From NCBI RefSeq assembly GCF_001422285.1, contig NZ_LMMO01000004.1, forward strand, positions 560,983 to 624,982: a stretch of 64,000 nucleotides of DNA, written 5' to 3'. Of the stretch, positions 53,456-61,339 are shown piece by piece. Position 1 is the stretch's first letter; each line of letters starts with the position of its first letter. The DNA comes from Frigoribacterium sp. Leaf263. GTDB taxonomy: Bacteria > Actinomycetota > Actinomycetes > Actinomycetales > Microbacteriaceae. Below the pieces are notes generated by a model that saw only the letters and a list, made by a program, of their open reading frames with translations, was not told the origin of the DNA and ran no database searches. Position numbers and translations under genes: made by a program.

Positions 53456-53854
53456 TCACGATACGAGAGCGCCCCCGGAGATGAGGTAGTCCCGAGCCAT
53501 GAAGAACTGGGCACCCACGAAGAAGGCCAGGAACGGCACGAAGATCGCGATGAGGAAGACGCGTTCCTTGGGGGGCAGCGGCTGATCCTCAGCCTTCCTG
53601 GTCTGCCACCACAGTGTCAGGAGCAGGGCGGGGGCGGCGAACAGCGCGAAGATCGGGATCTGCCACTCGTTGGAGACCCGCGTGTAGGAGATCGTCGTGT
53701 CGAGGGGTACCTGACTGAGGACGAAGCCAGCGACGACGAGATCGACCAGTACTCCTGCGGCGAGGAGACGCCGCAGCACGACGGCGGTCCTGCCGCCGAG
53801 CGGCTTCGTCGCCTCGAAGGCTGCTCCGTCGTCACGGGCGCAGTCGTCGTCCAC
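53456..53854 (-). CDS. small membrane protein of unknown function
   Basis: 132 residues if it starts at the GTG at 53854, which has ACAGGAG seven to eight bases upstream. An ATG at 53875 is possible but has a poorer site. After an acidic N-terminus (DDDCARDDGAAF) come helices LLAAGVLVDLVVAGFVL, WQIPIFALFAAPALLLTLWW and VFLIAIFVPFLAFFVGAQFF. No family is recognised. It precedes another membrane protein gene in the same direction, about 100 bp away. Confidence 0.6.
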   Translation of the reverse strand: MDDDCARDDGAAFEATKPLGGRTAVVLRRLLAAGVLVDLVVAGFVLSQVPLDTTISYTRVSNEWQIPIFALFAAPALLLTLWWQTRKAEDQPLPPKERVFLIAIFVPFLAFFVGAQFFMARDYLISGGALVS

Positions 53855-54272
53855 GGAATGATCTCCTGTTTTCATCTTGGGAATTTTGTCGGGCGCGTTA
53901 CTGTCCTTGCTTGGCTGCAATGAGTACAAGATTATCCCAGGGGCGCGCCTCTTGTTCCCGAACGAGAACATCAGTGATTCCCGTACGAGACACGTCGGTG
54001 AAGTCTCAGGTATAGCTCAATTGACTTCGCAGGACTTCTCTAGTGGATGCGAATCATCAGAGTTCTCGAGGATCGACGAGATCGCAACAGCAATCCTCTT
54101 ATTGCGTCTTTGTACGGTGTGAGCGCGTTGCTTAGTTTTTGTGATGGCCATCTCGTGCGACTATTCGTCGTGATCGAATCGATGCGCTAGACCATGTCTC
54201 GTTCAACAGGCCGTCGACGGCGAAGGTGCGTACCGACAGAGTTGCCGCTACGTCAGGATAACGAACCACTGA
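53855..54272. other. AT-richer intergenic region, no gene seen
   Basis: These 418 bases have a clearly lower GC content than the flanks. An open frame at 53877-54122 on the plus strand lacks a ribosome site and looks like chance. No repeat, RNA gene or convincing promoter was found. The composition shift extends into the gene at 54273-54638, suggesting acquired DNA behind the RHS locus. Confidence 0.5.
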
Positions 54273-54638
54273 CTACGAGGATCGACGCCTATCGACCATG
54301 ATTAGATATCTCAGGTGCGAGCCGAAAACAGTGCCAGCCAGGGTTCCGAAAAGCCAAGCTATCTGACCGGTTGCCCAGGGTCCAGGGAGCCAATTCATAA
54401 GACTCAAGATGCTGAGTAGGCCGAGTAACATAACGGGATAAGCCCATTTCATTTTCAGCAGTGTAAAAATGAGCGAGCTGAAGACGACTCCTGCGAATAG
54501 CGCCCCGACGACAATGGCTAAGACAGAAAAAGTCCTGAAACCCCCGACCATGAAGACCAGCACGATACCAGCGAGACACATGGCGCAGGCAAAAGTCAGT
54601 CGGCCTCGTGATTGTTGCTGACCGAGATCATCACTCAT
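54273..54638 (-). CDS. four-helix membrane protein of lower GC content
   Basis: 121 residues from the ATG at 54638, with a polar N-terminus (DDLGQQQSRGRL) and four hydrophobic segments: FACAMCLAGIVLVFMVGGF, TFSVLAIVVGALFAGVVFS, YPVMLLGLLSILSLM and IAWLFGTLAGTVFGS. The C-terminus is basic (VDRRRSS). Codon use is AT-richer than average for the window. It lies downstream of the RHS gene in the same direction, second after the 54705 gene. It may belong to an RHS-linked set of accessory or immunity genes, but no family is recognised. Confidence 0.65.
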   Translation of the reverse strand: MSDDLGQQQSRGRLTFACAMCLAGIVLVFMVGGFRTFSVLAIVVGALFAGVVFSSLIFTLLKMKWAYPVMLLGLLSILSLMNWLPGPWATGQIAWLFGTLAGTVFGSHLRYLIMVDRRRSS

Positions 54639-54704
54639 TTTTCACGGCTCAGAATCTCCATAGGTCGAAGACCCCGGTCGAATACGACCCTCGGATGCTG
54701 ACGT

Positions 54705-55109
54705 TTATCGGGGATCGAGGGGCGAGTTCTTGCCTCGAACGACTTTCTTCGCGACGCTGGCTCGCGACCAGGGCCATGCGTACCCGCCTACGATGCCCCC
54801 GGCTATGAAGCCGAAGATCCAGGCGTACTGGACGGATCCGATGATGTCCTGGTTCGCGACGATGACGATCAGAACCACCGGAACGAGTACGAGCAGACCG
54901 AGGCCGATCGCTCTGTTCCGGGGCGGGAAGCCGAAGAGGAGCAGGCCGTAAACGAGGCCGGCGACCAACGTGATGACGGTTGCGAGCACGCCTGCGCCCG
55001 CGACCGCTGTGCTGACCCACACTCCGAGCACAAGGCCTACGACGGCCAACACGGCCGCCACCGCGTTGATCGGTCGCTTCGACTGTCTTGATGCCGCCAT
55101 CGTCATCAC
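54705..55109 (-). CDS. four-helix membrane protein directly behind the RHS gene
   Basis: 134 residues (starts at 55109 or 55100). A basic N-terminus (ASRQSKRP) is followed by INAVAAVLAVVGLVLGVWV, VLATVITLVAGLVYGLLLF, IGLGLLVLVPVVLIVIVA and a fourth helix AWIFGFIAGGIVGGYAW, ending in a basic tail. The start lies only 7 bp after the RHS stop, so the two are cotranscribed. Genes in this position behind polymorphic toxins commonly encode immunity proteins. A membrane protein would fit a membrane-acting toxin. That role is an inference from position. Confidence 0.65.
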   Translation of the reverse strand: MMTMAASRQSKRPINAVAAVLAVVGLVLGVWVSTAVAGAGVLATVITLVAGLVYGLLLFGFPPRNRAIGLGLLVLVPVVLIVIVANQDIIGSVQYAWIFGFIAGGIVGGYAWPWSRASVAKKVVRGKNSPLDPR

Positions 55110-55115
55110 CGTTCT

Positions 55116-58100
55116 CTAGTCGACGGTCAAGCCGACACTGTCGCGGAACACATCCACCCCGCCTCCCACGACCGTACCGCCGACAGCGGATCCGAAGAGA
55201 CCGGCCGTGTTGTGCGCCCCGAGGTTGAGCGCTCCAGTCAACGACCTCGGGCTGAAGTAGGGCATCTGCGCAAGCGTGTTGACCCCGTGTTGGCCGGGAA
55301 TCACACGGTCGAGTGGCAGGGCTGAGAGCCCAGATCCCACGACTCCGTTCACGGCGACCTCGAGAGGGTTCACGTCCTCGCCTGCCACGATGCTCTGCAC
55401 CGCTGTACCCGCAGACGACCCCACGCCGGAGAGAACGACCGTGCTCGCCGTCGCCACACCACTGGTTGCCGTATGGCCCAGATTGCGAGCGATCGTGCCA
55501 CCTGCCGGTCCTGCCAGTCCGCCGACTGAGCCAGACACGCCTCCACCGACGATCGCACCCGCGAAGTCCCAACCGTTCTCGATCCGCCCGCCATGGCTGG
55601 CCAGATAGGTGGCGCCACCGCCGACCGCGCCGACTCCGCCGTTGGCCGCGACGTTGACTGCCACGGCTCGTCCGGCCTGAGCCGCAGGAGCCGATGCCAT
55701 CGCTGCCTTGCCGAAGGCACCCGCCGCGCCTCCAGCGCCCCCGAGCACACCTCCTATGGCCGCGTCCGTGGCGACCTTGCCCCAGTCGACTTCTCCTGTC
55801 TGAGCCTTCTGCGAGACGACTGAGACACCACCGCCGATGAAAGCACCGGATGCCGCGCCGATCAAGGCCATGCCGACAGGGCCGCCGACACCGGTGAACA
55901 TGAGACCGACGCCGACAGCGATCGCAGCTCCCGCGGCGACGTACTCCCAGTTCTCGCCCCACCAGTCGCCCGCATCCGCCAGTGCGCCCTGGTTCGCTTT
56001 CGCGTAGGCGTCGAGGTCCGCGTCCGTCGCCGGGCGAAGCCCGAGCGGGTCGAGAGCATGCAGCGGGTCGTTGCCCGCATACGAGTACGGGTTCCCGGCC
56101 CACCCCGCACCCAGCACGGGCGTCAGCGGATCGGTCGACAGGAAGCCTCGAGTCGAGGGGTCGTAGACCCGCGCCCCGAGCCAGTCGAGGCCGGCGACCG
56201 CGAGGCCACCCGACGCGGACAGCTCCACACCGGCAGGCAACTCGAGACCCGGGATTCCCGACGAGGTGCGAAGCGCCTCCCACGGATCAGTGACATCCGT
56301 CGCCCGCGCACCCCGCCAGGTCGGCTCCAGCGGCGAACCGCCGACGGTCGTGGCCCCACCGGGCATCGTCACGACCGATGCGTCACCGATCGACACGAGC
56401 GACGGCACAGCACTGGCGGTGTCCCACCAGGTGTCGACATCGTCGATGGTGGCGAGCTCGCCGAGCACATCCACCCAGAGACTCGTCTGCGAGACGATGC
56501 CCCCGTCGCGGTCCCGGACGGTGATCGCCGTGGGCCAGCCGAGGTCGCTCCAGGCGTACTCGGTGAACGAGCCGTCGGTGTCGATCCGGCGGATCCGACG
56601 ACCGAGACCGTCGTGCACATACTCGACGGAGGCGACCACGACCGTGTCGAGGGCGTCCGTCGACGACCCGACCCGCGCCTCCTCGGAGACCAGCTGACCC
56701 GCTGCGTCGTACCGGAAGGTGCGCACTCGACCGTCGACGAGCTCATGCGTCAGTCGGCCGGCGGCGTCGTACGACCAGGTGGAGGTGCGGCCGTCACGCT
56801 CGAGTCCGATGAGCTGGCAGGCGGCGTCGTAGGCGTAGTCGACCCGTCCGTCGACGGTGTCGAGGGCGACGATGCGGGCGTCGTCGTCGCGGATGATCCG
56901 AGTCGTCGACGAGCCCTCGGGAGTCGTGCTCGTGTGTCGGGAGAGATGCCCCTCCGCGTAGTCCCAGGTCTGGAGGTCGCCATCGGTCGTGGCCTCGACG
57001 ACCCGACCAGCGGCGTCGTACGAGACGTGCGCGCCGTCCTGTCCGTCGCGGACGACGGAGACCACGCGACCCGCGGCGTCACGCCGATAGTCGAGACGGC
57101 TGCCATCGGGATCGATGCGCGCGGTGCGTCGGCCGTCGGCGTCGTACTCCCACGAGACCGCCTCGCTGCCGCGGGCACGGCGGATGAGGAGCCCCCGCCG
57201 GTCGAACGTCAGCTCGTGCTCGACGTCGACCCCGTCGGAGCGCGTGTGATCGGTCACCACGATCGTCCGCGAGAACGCGTCGCGACTGAACGACGACCGC
57301 AGTCGTCCGTCGACGCTCATGCCCGAGGGGTTCCCTGCAGCGTCGTGGGTCCACGTGGTGGTCGTGCCGGTGGGGTCCTGCTGCGAGACCTGGCGGCCCG
57401 CAGCGTCGTACGCGGCGGTCGTCGCCCGGCCCAGGGGGTCCGTGACGGCGACGATGCGGTCGGCGGCGTCGTACTCGCGCCGTGTCTCGCGGCCGAGCGG
57501 GTCGGTGATGGAGACGACGCGTCCGCGCACGTCGTACTCGAAGCGGGTCACGCCGCCGAGACCGTTGATCGCCTCGATCAGCTGACCGGCCGCGTCGTAG
57601 CGGAAGCGACGGCGACCGTAGCGGGTGTCCTGGGTGCCGATGAGGCGCCCGGCTGCGTCGTAGTCGAACCGCGCCTGTCCGTGACCCGGGGTCGACCTGC
57701 TGACAACACGCCCCACGGCGTCGTACCGGACGCGCTCGACGTCGCCGGTCGGCAGCGTGCGCGCGACGACCCGCGAGTCGGCGTCGTAGGTCAGAGTGGT
57801 GCGCGCGCCGAGGGGGTCGATGCTCGCCGAGGCGCGACCACACGAGTCGTACTCGTAGGTCGTCCGGGCTCCCGAGGGGCTGACGACCGCGATCACGCGC
57901 CCGCCGGCGTCGCGCTCGAGGCGCGTCAGACCGCCCTCGCCGTCGACCAGCTCGACCGGCCGGCCGCAGCGGTCGTACGTCGTCAGCTCCGCCGAGCCGT
58001 CGGCGGCCTCGGTCGCCACCGGGCGCCCGAACTCGTCGAAACGGAGGGTCGTGGTGCCGAACGCATCACGCAGGGTGCCGGTGCCGTCTGCGCGGTCGAC

Positions 58101-60644
58101 CCGCGCCTCCTGCCGGACACCCGTCGGGTCGACGGTCGCGGTGAGCGCACCGGTGACGTCGTACTCGCGGGTCCAGTCGTGACCCGCGGGGTCGGTGATG
58201 GTCCGGAGGCGCGAGAGACCGTCGTGCGCGAACGCCCACGACGAGCCGTCGGGCAGCTCCAAAGCCGAGACGTCGCCCTGGTCGTCGAAGCGACGCGACA
58301 CGACGCGACCGAGCGGATCGGTCGTGGTCTCGAGGTCGCCGTGCGGGCCGTAGCCGAACTCGGTCCGCGCGCCCAGCGGATCGACGATCGCCGTCACCCG
58401 GGCACCCGCGCCGTGCTCGAAGCGCCAGATGGCGCCGTCGGCGTCGCGACGCGAGACCAGCAGCCCCGCGGCGTCGTAGGTGTAGGTCGTGCGAGCTCCC
58501 GACGGGCTGACCGCCGCCGACGGCCGACCGGCGTGGTCGCGCTCGATGCGCGCGACGTCGCCGACCGCGTTCTCCGTGGCGACCAGGTCGCCGAACTCGT
58601 CGTAGTGGCAGCGGACGACGACGCCGGTCGGATCGACGACGCTCTCGAGCAGTCCGTCACGCCAGCGCATCAGCGTGCGGCCGCCCTCGGGGTCGACCAG
58701 CGCCGACGGGTTGCGCTCGGCGTCGTCGGCGTACTCGTACTCGACGACGGCGCCCGACTCGGTCACGACGGTGGTGACGCGGTCGCGGGCGTCGTAGCCG
58801 TAGGTCAGATCGGCGCCCGACGGGGTCACGGTGCGGATCTTGCGCCCGCGCTCGTCGAAGCCGTTGACCGTGATGGAGCCGTCGCGCTCGGTGACCGAGA
58901 CGAGGTTCCCGCTGGGGTCGTAGCTCATCGACTGGCGCCGGTCGTCGGAGTCGACGACGCCGACGAGCCGCCCCCGGGAGTCGGCGATGTAGGTGTTCGA
59001 GCGGCTGCCGTCGACGTCGGAGACGACCGTCACCCGACCCGGCAGATACGCGAAGCGCACCGTGCGGCCGTGCGGCGACACCTGCAGCGTCACACGCCCC
59101 TGCTCGTCGTACGTGTTGAGGGCCTCGACCACGCCGGAGGCGCTGGTCACCCTCTCGACGAGACCCGCGTCGTTCCAGTCGTACCGTCGCGTGCCCACCT
59201 CGTTCGCGGCGCCGGTCAGGCGGCCGGCCGAGTCGTACGAGTACTCGACCCGGCGACCGTCGGAGGCGGTGAGGGTCGCGACCCGACCGTCGACGTAGTC
59301 GATGTCGATCGTGCGACCACGCGCGTGGGTCAGGCGCGACGGGAGTCCGTCGGGGGCGCGGGTGACCCGGACGACCGTGCCCGCGCCTCCTCCGCTCGCC
59401 AGCCAGACGCCCGCGGGGGAGAACGCCCACCAGCCGCCGGTGTTGTCGCGAACCACGAGGAGGGTCTCGGCACCCGTGTCGCCGAGTCCGGGCAGGGTCG
59501 ACGCGACCTCGGCCGCGAGCCAGAAGTTCTCGCCGACGGCGCGATCCCACGAGCTGCCGAGCCGGGGGAACGTGACGACACGGCCGTCGTCCATCGTGAA
59601 GGCGGCGCCCTCGTCGTCGAGGGCGAGACCGAGCTCGAGCACGGAGCCCCAGCCAAGGCCGAACGGACCGACGTGGTCGTCGAGCGAGTTGTAGGTGCGC
59701 GAGACCCGCAACGAGGAGGCGGCACCCGCGAAGGCGAGATCGACCTCGGTCTCGAGGAAGTTGCCCGTGGTGGTGTTGACCGGGTCCATCGTGAAGCCGG
59801 TCGTGGGCGGCGACCCCCAGCCCTGGGCGGGAGGGACGACGAGGTCGTCGCGCTGACCCTGGACCCCGGCGGCCTGGAGCGCGGAGGCGAGCGCGGAGTC
59901 GGCGACGGTCGAGACGACCCCGGAGCCGCCGGCGGCCTCGAAGGCGGCGGCGACCGTGTTCGCCCACGCGACGTCGGTGGCGTTGGCGTTCAGCCAGGTG
60001 GTGAAGCTCGCGACGACGCCGTCGGCCTGGATCACGCCCCACTGGCAGTCGGACGCGAAGTCGGCGAGCTTGCCCGAGAGCGTGGAGGGGCGGCCGGTCA
60101 GCTCGCCGTCGAGGGCGGCGCTGCCCGTCGCGAAAGAGCGCAGGTCGTCGGGCCTCGCCGACGAGGTCCCGCCACCGCCGCCGCCCGAACCGGGGGCGGG
60201 CGTCTCGCGCGTTCCGACGTTGGCGTCCTGCGGCTCGAGCCGGGGTACCGGTTCGGGCTGCTCGCGGGGCATCTCCTCGCCACCGAAGAGGTCGTCGCGC
60301 CGCTCTTCGAGCCAGTTGCGGTCGTCCTGACGCTGCTTCCACTCGCGTGCCTTGCGGCGGCGGTCGTTCTCCTGCTCGGCCGCCTCCTTCAGCTCGCCCG
60401 CGAAGTCGGCGATCGCCCGGAAGCTCGTGGCGAGGGCGCTGGCGCCCGTCGCCGCCGTCGCCGCGTTCGCGGTGAAGAGCTCGGAGAAGAGCCCGCGGAA
60501 CTCCTGAGACGCGGTCGTGACGAGCGACGAGCGAGACCCGCTCTGCCCCTCGATGTCGGACGCCGCGTCGTTGAACGCGGTGATGAGCGCATCGGCCGTG
60601 CCGTCGTCGAACGGTACGGGCTCGTTTCCACCAGGATCTGCCAT
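55116..60644 (-). CDS. RHS/YD-repeat protein with WXG-like N-terminal domain
   Basis: 1842 residues from the ATG at 60644, preceded by GAGGAAG. The first 90 residues are a helical hairpin with LXG/WXG-like character (ALITAFNDAASDIEGQ, GLFSELFTANAATAATG), as in proteins exported by type VII secretion. A DUF6531-like motif follows (GFTMDPVNTTTGNFLETEVDLAF), then about 30 YD repeats of the type YDAAGRLIGTQDTRYGRRRF to about residue 1480, and the core-ending motif AGNDPLHALDPLGLRPATDADL. The last 330 residues are Gly/Ala-rich and hydrophobic (VGVGLMFTGVGGPVGMALIGAAS) and end in VDVFRDSVGLTVD. No enzymatic toxin domain is evident after the core. At least two dispersed elements fall in YD repeats (EEARV and GGGAG frames). 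Confidence 0.93.
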   Translation of the reverse strand: MADPGGNEPVPFDDGTADALITAFNDAASDIEGQSGSRSSLVTTASQEFRGLFSELFTANAATAATGASALATSFRAIADFAGELKEAAEQENDRRRKAREWKQRQDDRNWLEERRDDLFGGEEMPREQPEPVPRLEPQDANVGTRETPAPGSGGGGGGTSSARPDDLRSFATGSAALDGELTGRPSTLSGKLADFASDCQWGVIQADGVVASFTTWLNANATDVAWANTVAAAFEAAGGSGVVSTVADSALASALQAAGVQGQRDDLVVPPAQGWGSPPTTGFTMDPVNTTTGNFLETEVDLAFAGAASSLRVSRTYNSLDDHVGPFGLGWGSVLELGLALDDEGAAFTMDDGRVVTFPRLGSSWDRAVGENFWLAAEVASTLPGLGDTGAETLLVVRDNTGGWWAFSPAGVWLASGGGAGTVVRVTRAPDGLPSRLTHARGRTIDIDYVDGRVATLTASDGRRVEYSYDSAGRLTGAANEVGTRRYDWNDAGLVERVTSASGVVEALNTYDEQGRVTLQVSPHGRTVRFAYLPGRVTVVSDVDGSRSNTYIADSRGRLVGVVDSDDRRQSMSYDPSGNLVSVTERDGSITVNGFDERGRKIRTVTPSGADLTYGYDARDRVTTVVTESGAVVEYEYADDAERNPSALVDPEGGRTLMRWRDGLLESVVDPTGVVVRCHYDEFGDLVATENAVGDVARIERDHAGRPSAAVSPSGARTTYTYDAAGLLVSRRDADGAIWRFEHGAGARVTAIVDPLGARTEFGYGPHGDLETTTDPLGRVVSRRFDDQGDVSALELPDGSSWAFAHDGLSRLRTITDPAGHDWTREYDVTGALTATVDPTGVRQEARVDRADGTGTLRDAFGTTTLRFDEFGRPVATEAADGSAELTTYDRCGRPVELVDGEGGLTRLERDAGGRVIAVVSPSGARTTYEYDSCGRASASIDPLGARTTLTYDADSRVVARTLPTGDVERVRYDAVGRVVSRSTPGHGQARFDYDAAGRLIGTQDTRYGRRRFRYDAAGQLIEAINGLGGVTRFEYDVRGRVVSITDPLGRETRREYDAADRIVAVTDPLGRATTAAYDAAGRQVSQQDPTGTTTTWTHDAAGNPSGMSVDGRLRSSFSRDAFSRTIVVTDHTRSDGVDVEHELTFDRRGLLIRRARGSEAVSWEYDADGRRTARIDPDGSRLDYRRDAAGRVVSVVRDGQDGAHVSYDAAGRVVEATTDGDLQTWDYAEGHLSRHTSTTPEGSSTTRIIRDDDARIVALDTVDGRVDYAYDAACQLIGLERDGRTSTWSYDAAGRLTHELVDGRVRTFRYDAAGQLVSEEARVGSSTDALDTVVVASVEYVHDGLGRRIRRIDTDGSFTEYAWSDLGWPTAITVRDRDGGIVSQTSLWVDVLGELATIDDVDTWWDTASAVPSLVSIGDASVVTMPGGATTVGGSPLEPTWRGARATDVTDPWEALRTSSGIPGLELPAGVELSASGGLAVAGLDWLGARVYDPSTRGFLSTDPLTPVLGAGWAGNPYSYAGNDPLHALDPLGLRPATDADLDAYAKANQGALADAGDWWGENWEYVAAGAAIAVGVGLMFTGVGGPVGMALIGAASGAFIGGGVSVVSQKAQTGEVDWGKVATDAAIGGVLGGAGGAAGAFGKAAMASAPAAQAGRAVAVNVAANGGVGAVGGGATYLASHGGRIENGWDFAGAIVGGGVSGSVGGLAGPAGGTIARNLGHTATSGVATASTVVLSGVGSSAGTAVQSIVAGEDVNPLEVAVNGVVGSGLSALPLDRVIPGQHGVNTLAQMPYFSPRSLTGALNLGAHNTAGLFGSAVGGTVVGGGVDVFRDSVGLTVD
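56674..56684 (-). repeat. dispersed element in the RHS repeat region
   Basis: CGCGCCTCCTC in the context CGACCCGCGCCTCCTCGGAGACC, the full extended form. The RHS protein reads SEEARVGSS here, between two YD units. A second copy at 59382-59392 is read as GGGAG, and a near copy at 58098 as RQEARVDR. Confidence 0.75.
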
Positions 60645-60748
60645 GGGACTTCCTCCCCCTCAGGAGTTCTTGTGATGCTGCTGTCGTCGCCCCGCGCGGT
60701 TCAGCCGCACGACGGCCCCCCGGGCGACGAGTGACCGTCGCCCGACGC

Positions 60749-60790
60749 GAACGCCCCCGCCGCCCCGTGATCGAGGAGGCGGGGGCGTTC
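60749..60790 (-). terminator. terminator between the WXG100-like gene and the RHS gene
   Basis: GAACGCCCCCGCC and GGCGGGGGCGTTC form a perfect 13-bp stem. It lies 9 bp after the WXG100-like stop. Its arms resemble the pair of hairpins at 9687 and 10990. It probably reduces transcription into the RHS gene, lowering its level relative to its small partner. Confidence 0.75.
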
Positions 60791-60798
60791 GGGTGCTG

Positions 60799-61080
60799 CT
60801 ACGCGCCGCCGCCGGCGGAGAAGATGTCCTGCGAGATCTTGTCGAGCTGCGTGCGGAGCTGCTCGAGCTCGGTCTTGGCCTTGTCGAGGGCGGCCTTGGT
60901 CTCGGGCCAGGTCGACCCGCGGAAGGTCGCGGCCAGGGGGCCGTCCCAGACGTTGGGGTCGGACAGGATGCGGCCCTGAGCGTCGAGCTGCGAGATCTGG
61001 TCGGTGAAACCGCCGTTGACGATCGACTGGACCTGGCGGATGGCGGTCTTGGCCTGCTCGGTGGAAAGTACGCGTGACAT
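60799..61080 (-). CDS. WXG100-family-like small secreted protein
   Basis: 93 residues from the ATG at 61080, preceded by AAGGGGAC. The chain is predicted to be mostly helical with a turn containing Trp (DPNVWDGPLAATFRGSTWPETKAAL) and a second helix, ELEQLRTQLDKISQDIFSAGGGA. Size, the W-D-G turn and the lack of a signal peptide match type VII (ESX-like) substrates, which form helical-hairpin dimers. It is encoded just upstream of the RHS gene, whose N-terminus has a similar helical domain, so the two may be exported together. Secretion machinery genes are not in the window. Confidence 0.75.
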   Translation of the reverse strand: MSRVLSTEQAKTAIRQVQSIVNGGFTDQISQLDAQGRILSDPNVWDGPLAATFRGSTWPETKAALDKAKTELEQLRTQLDKISQDIFSAGGGA

Positions 61081-61339
61081 GAGTGATGTCCCCTTCATCT
61101 GGATGTAGCCCCCGTGCGAGACGCCCCCGGGGCTCGAACATGACGAGACTATCCCGTCGCGACCAGGATGCACCCGTCGTGACCGATCTGTCGGTCCCCA
61201 TTCGGGGGCCGTGGGCCCCGGGGAGCACCGATCCGTCTGTCGTCCGGTCGTCGGGGACCCTGTTGGGGGTCATCGCCGCCGTCCGGTGTGCCCCTATCAT
61301 GCTGAGGAGGTACGGCACTTTCTAGGGGGAACGGTCTTC

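Noticed and set aside
53877-54122. 81-codon plus-strand frame in the AT-richer intergenic region
   Set aside because: No ribosome site and no recognisable features; AT-rich DNA here gives mixed, uninformative frames.
56058-60734. 1558-codon plus-strand frame opposite the RHS gene
   Set aside because: An antisense shadow of the repetitive RHS gene; it lacks domain motifs and is explained by periodic GC bias.
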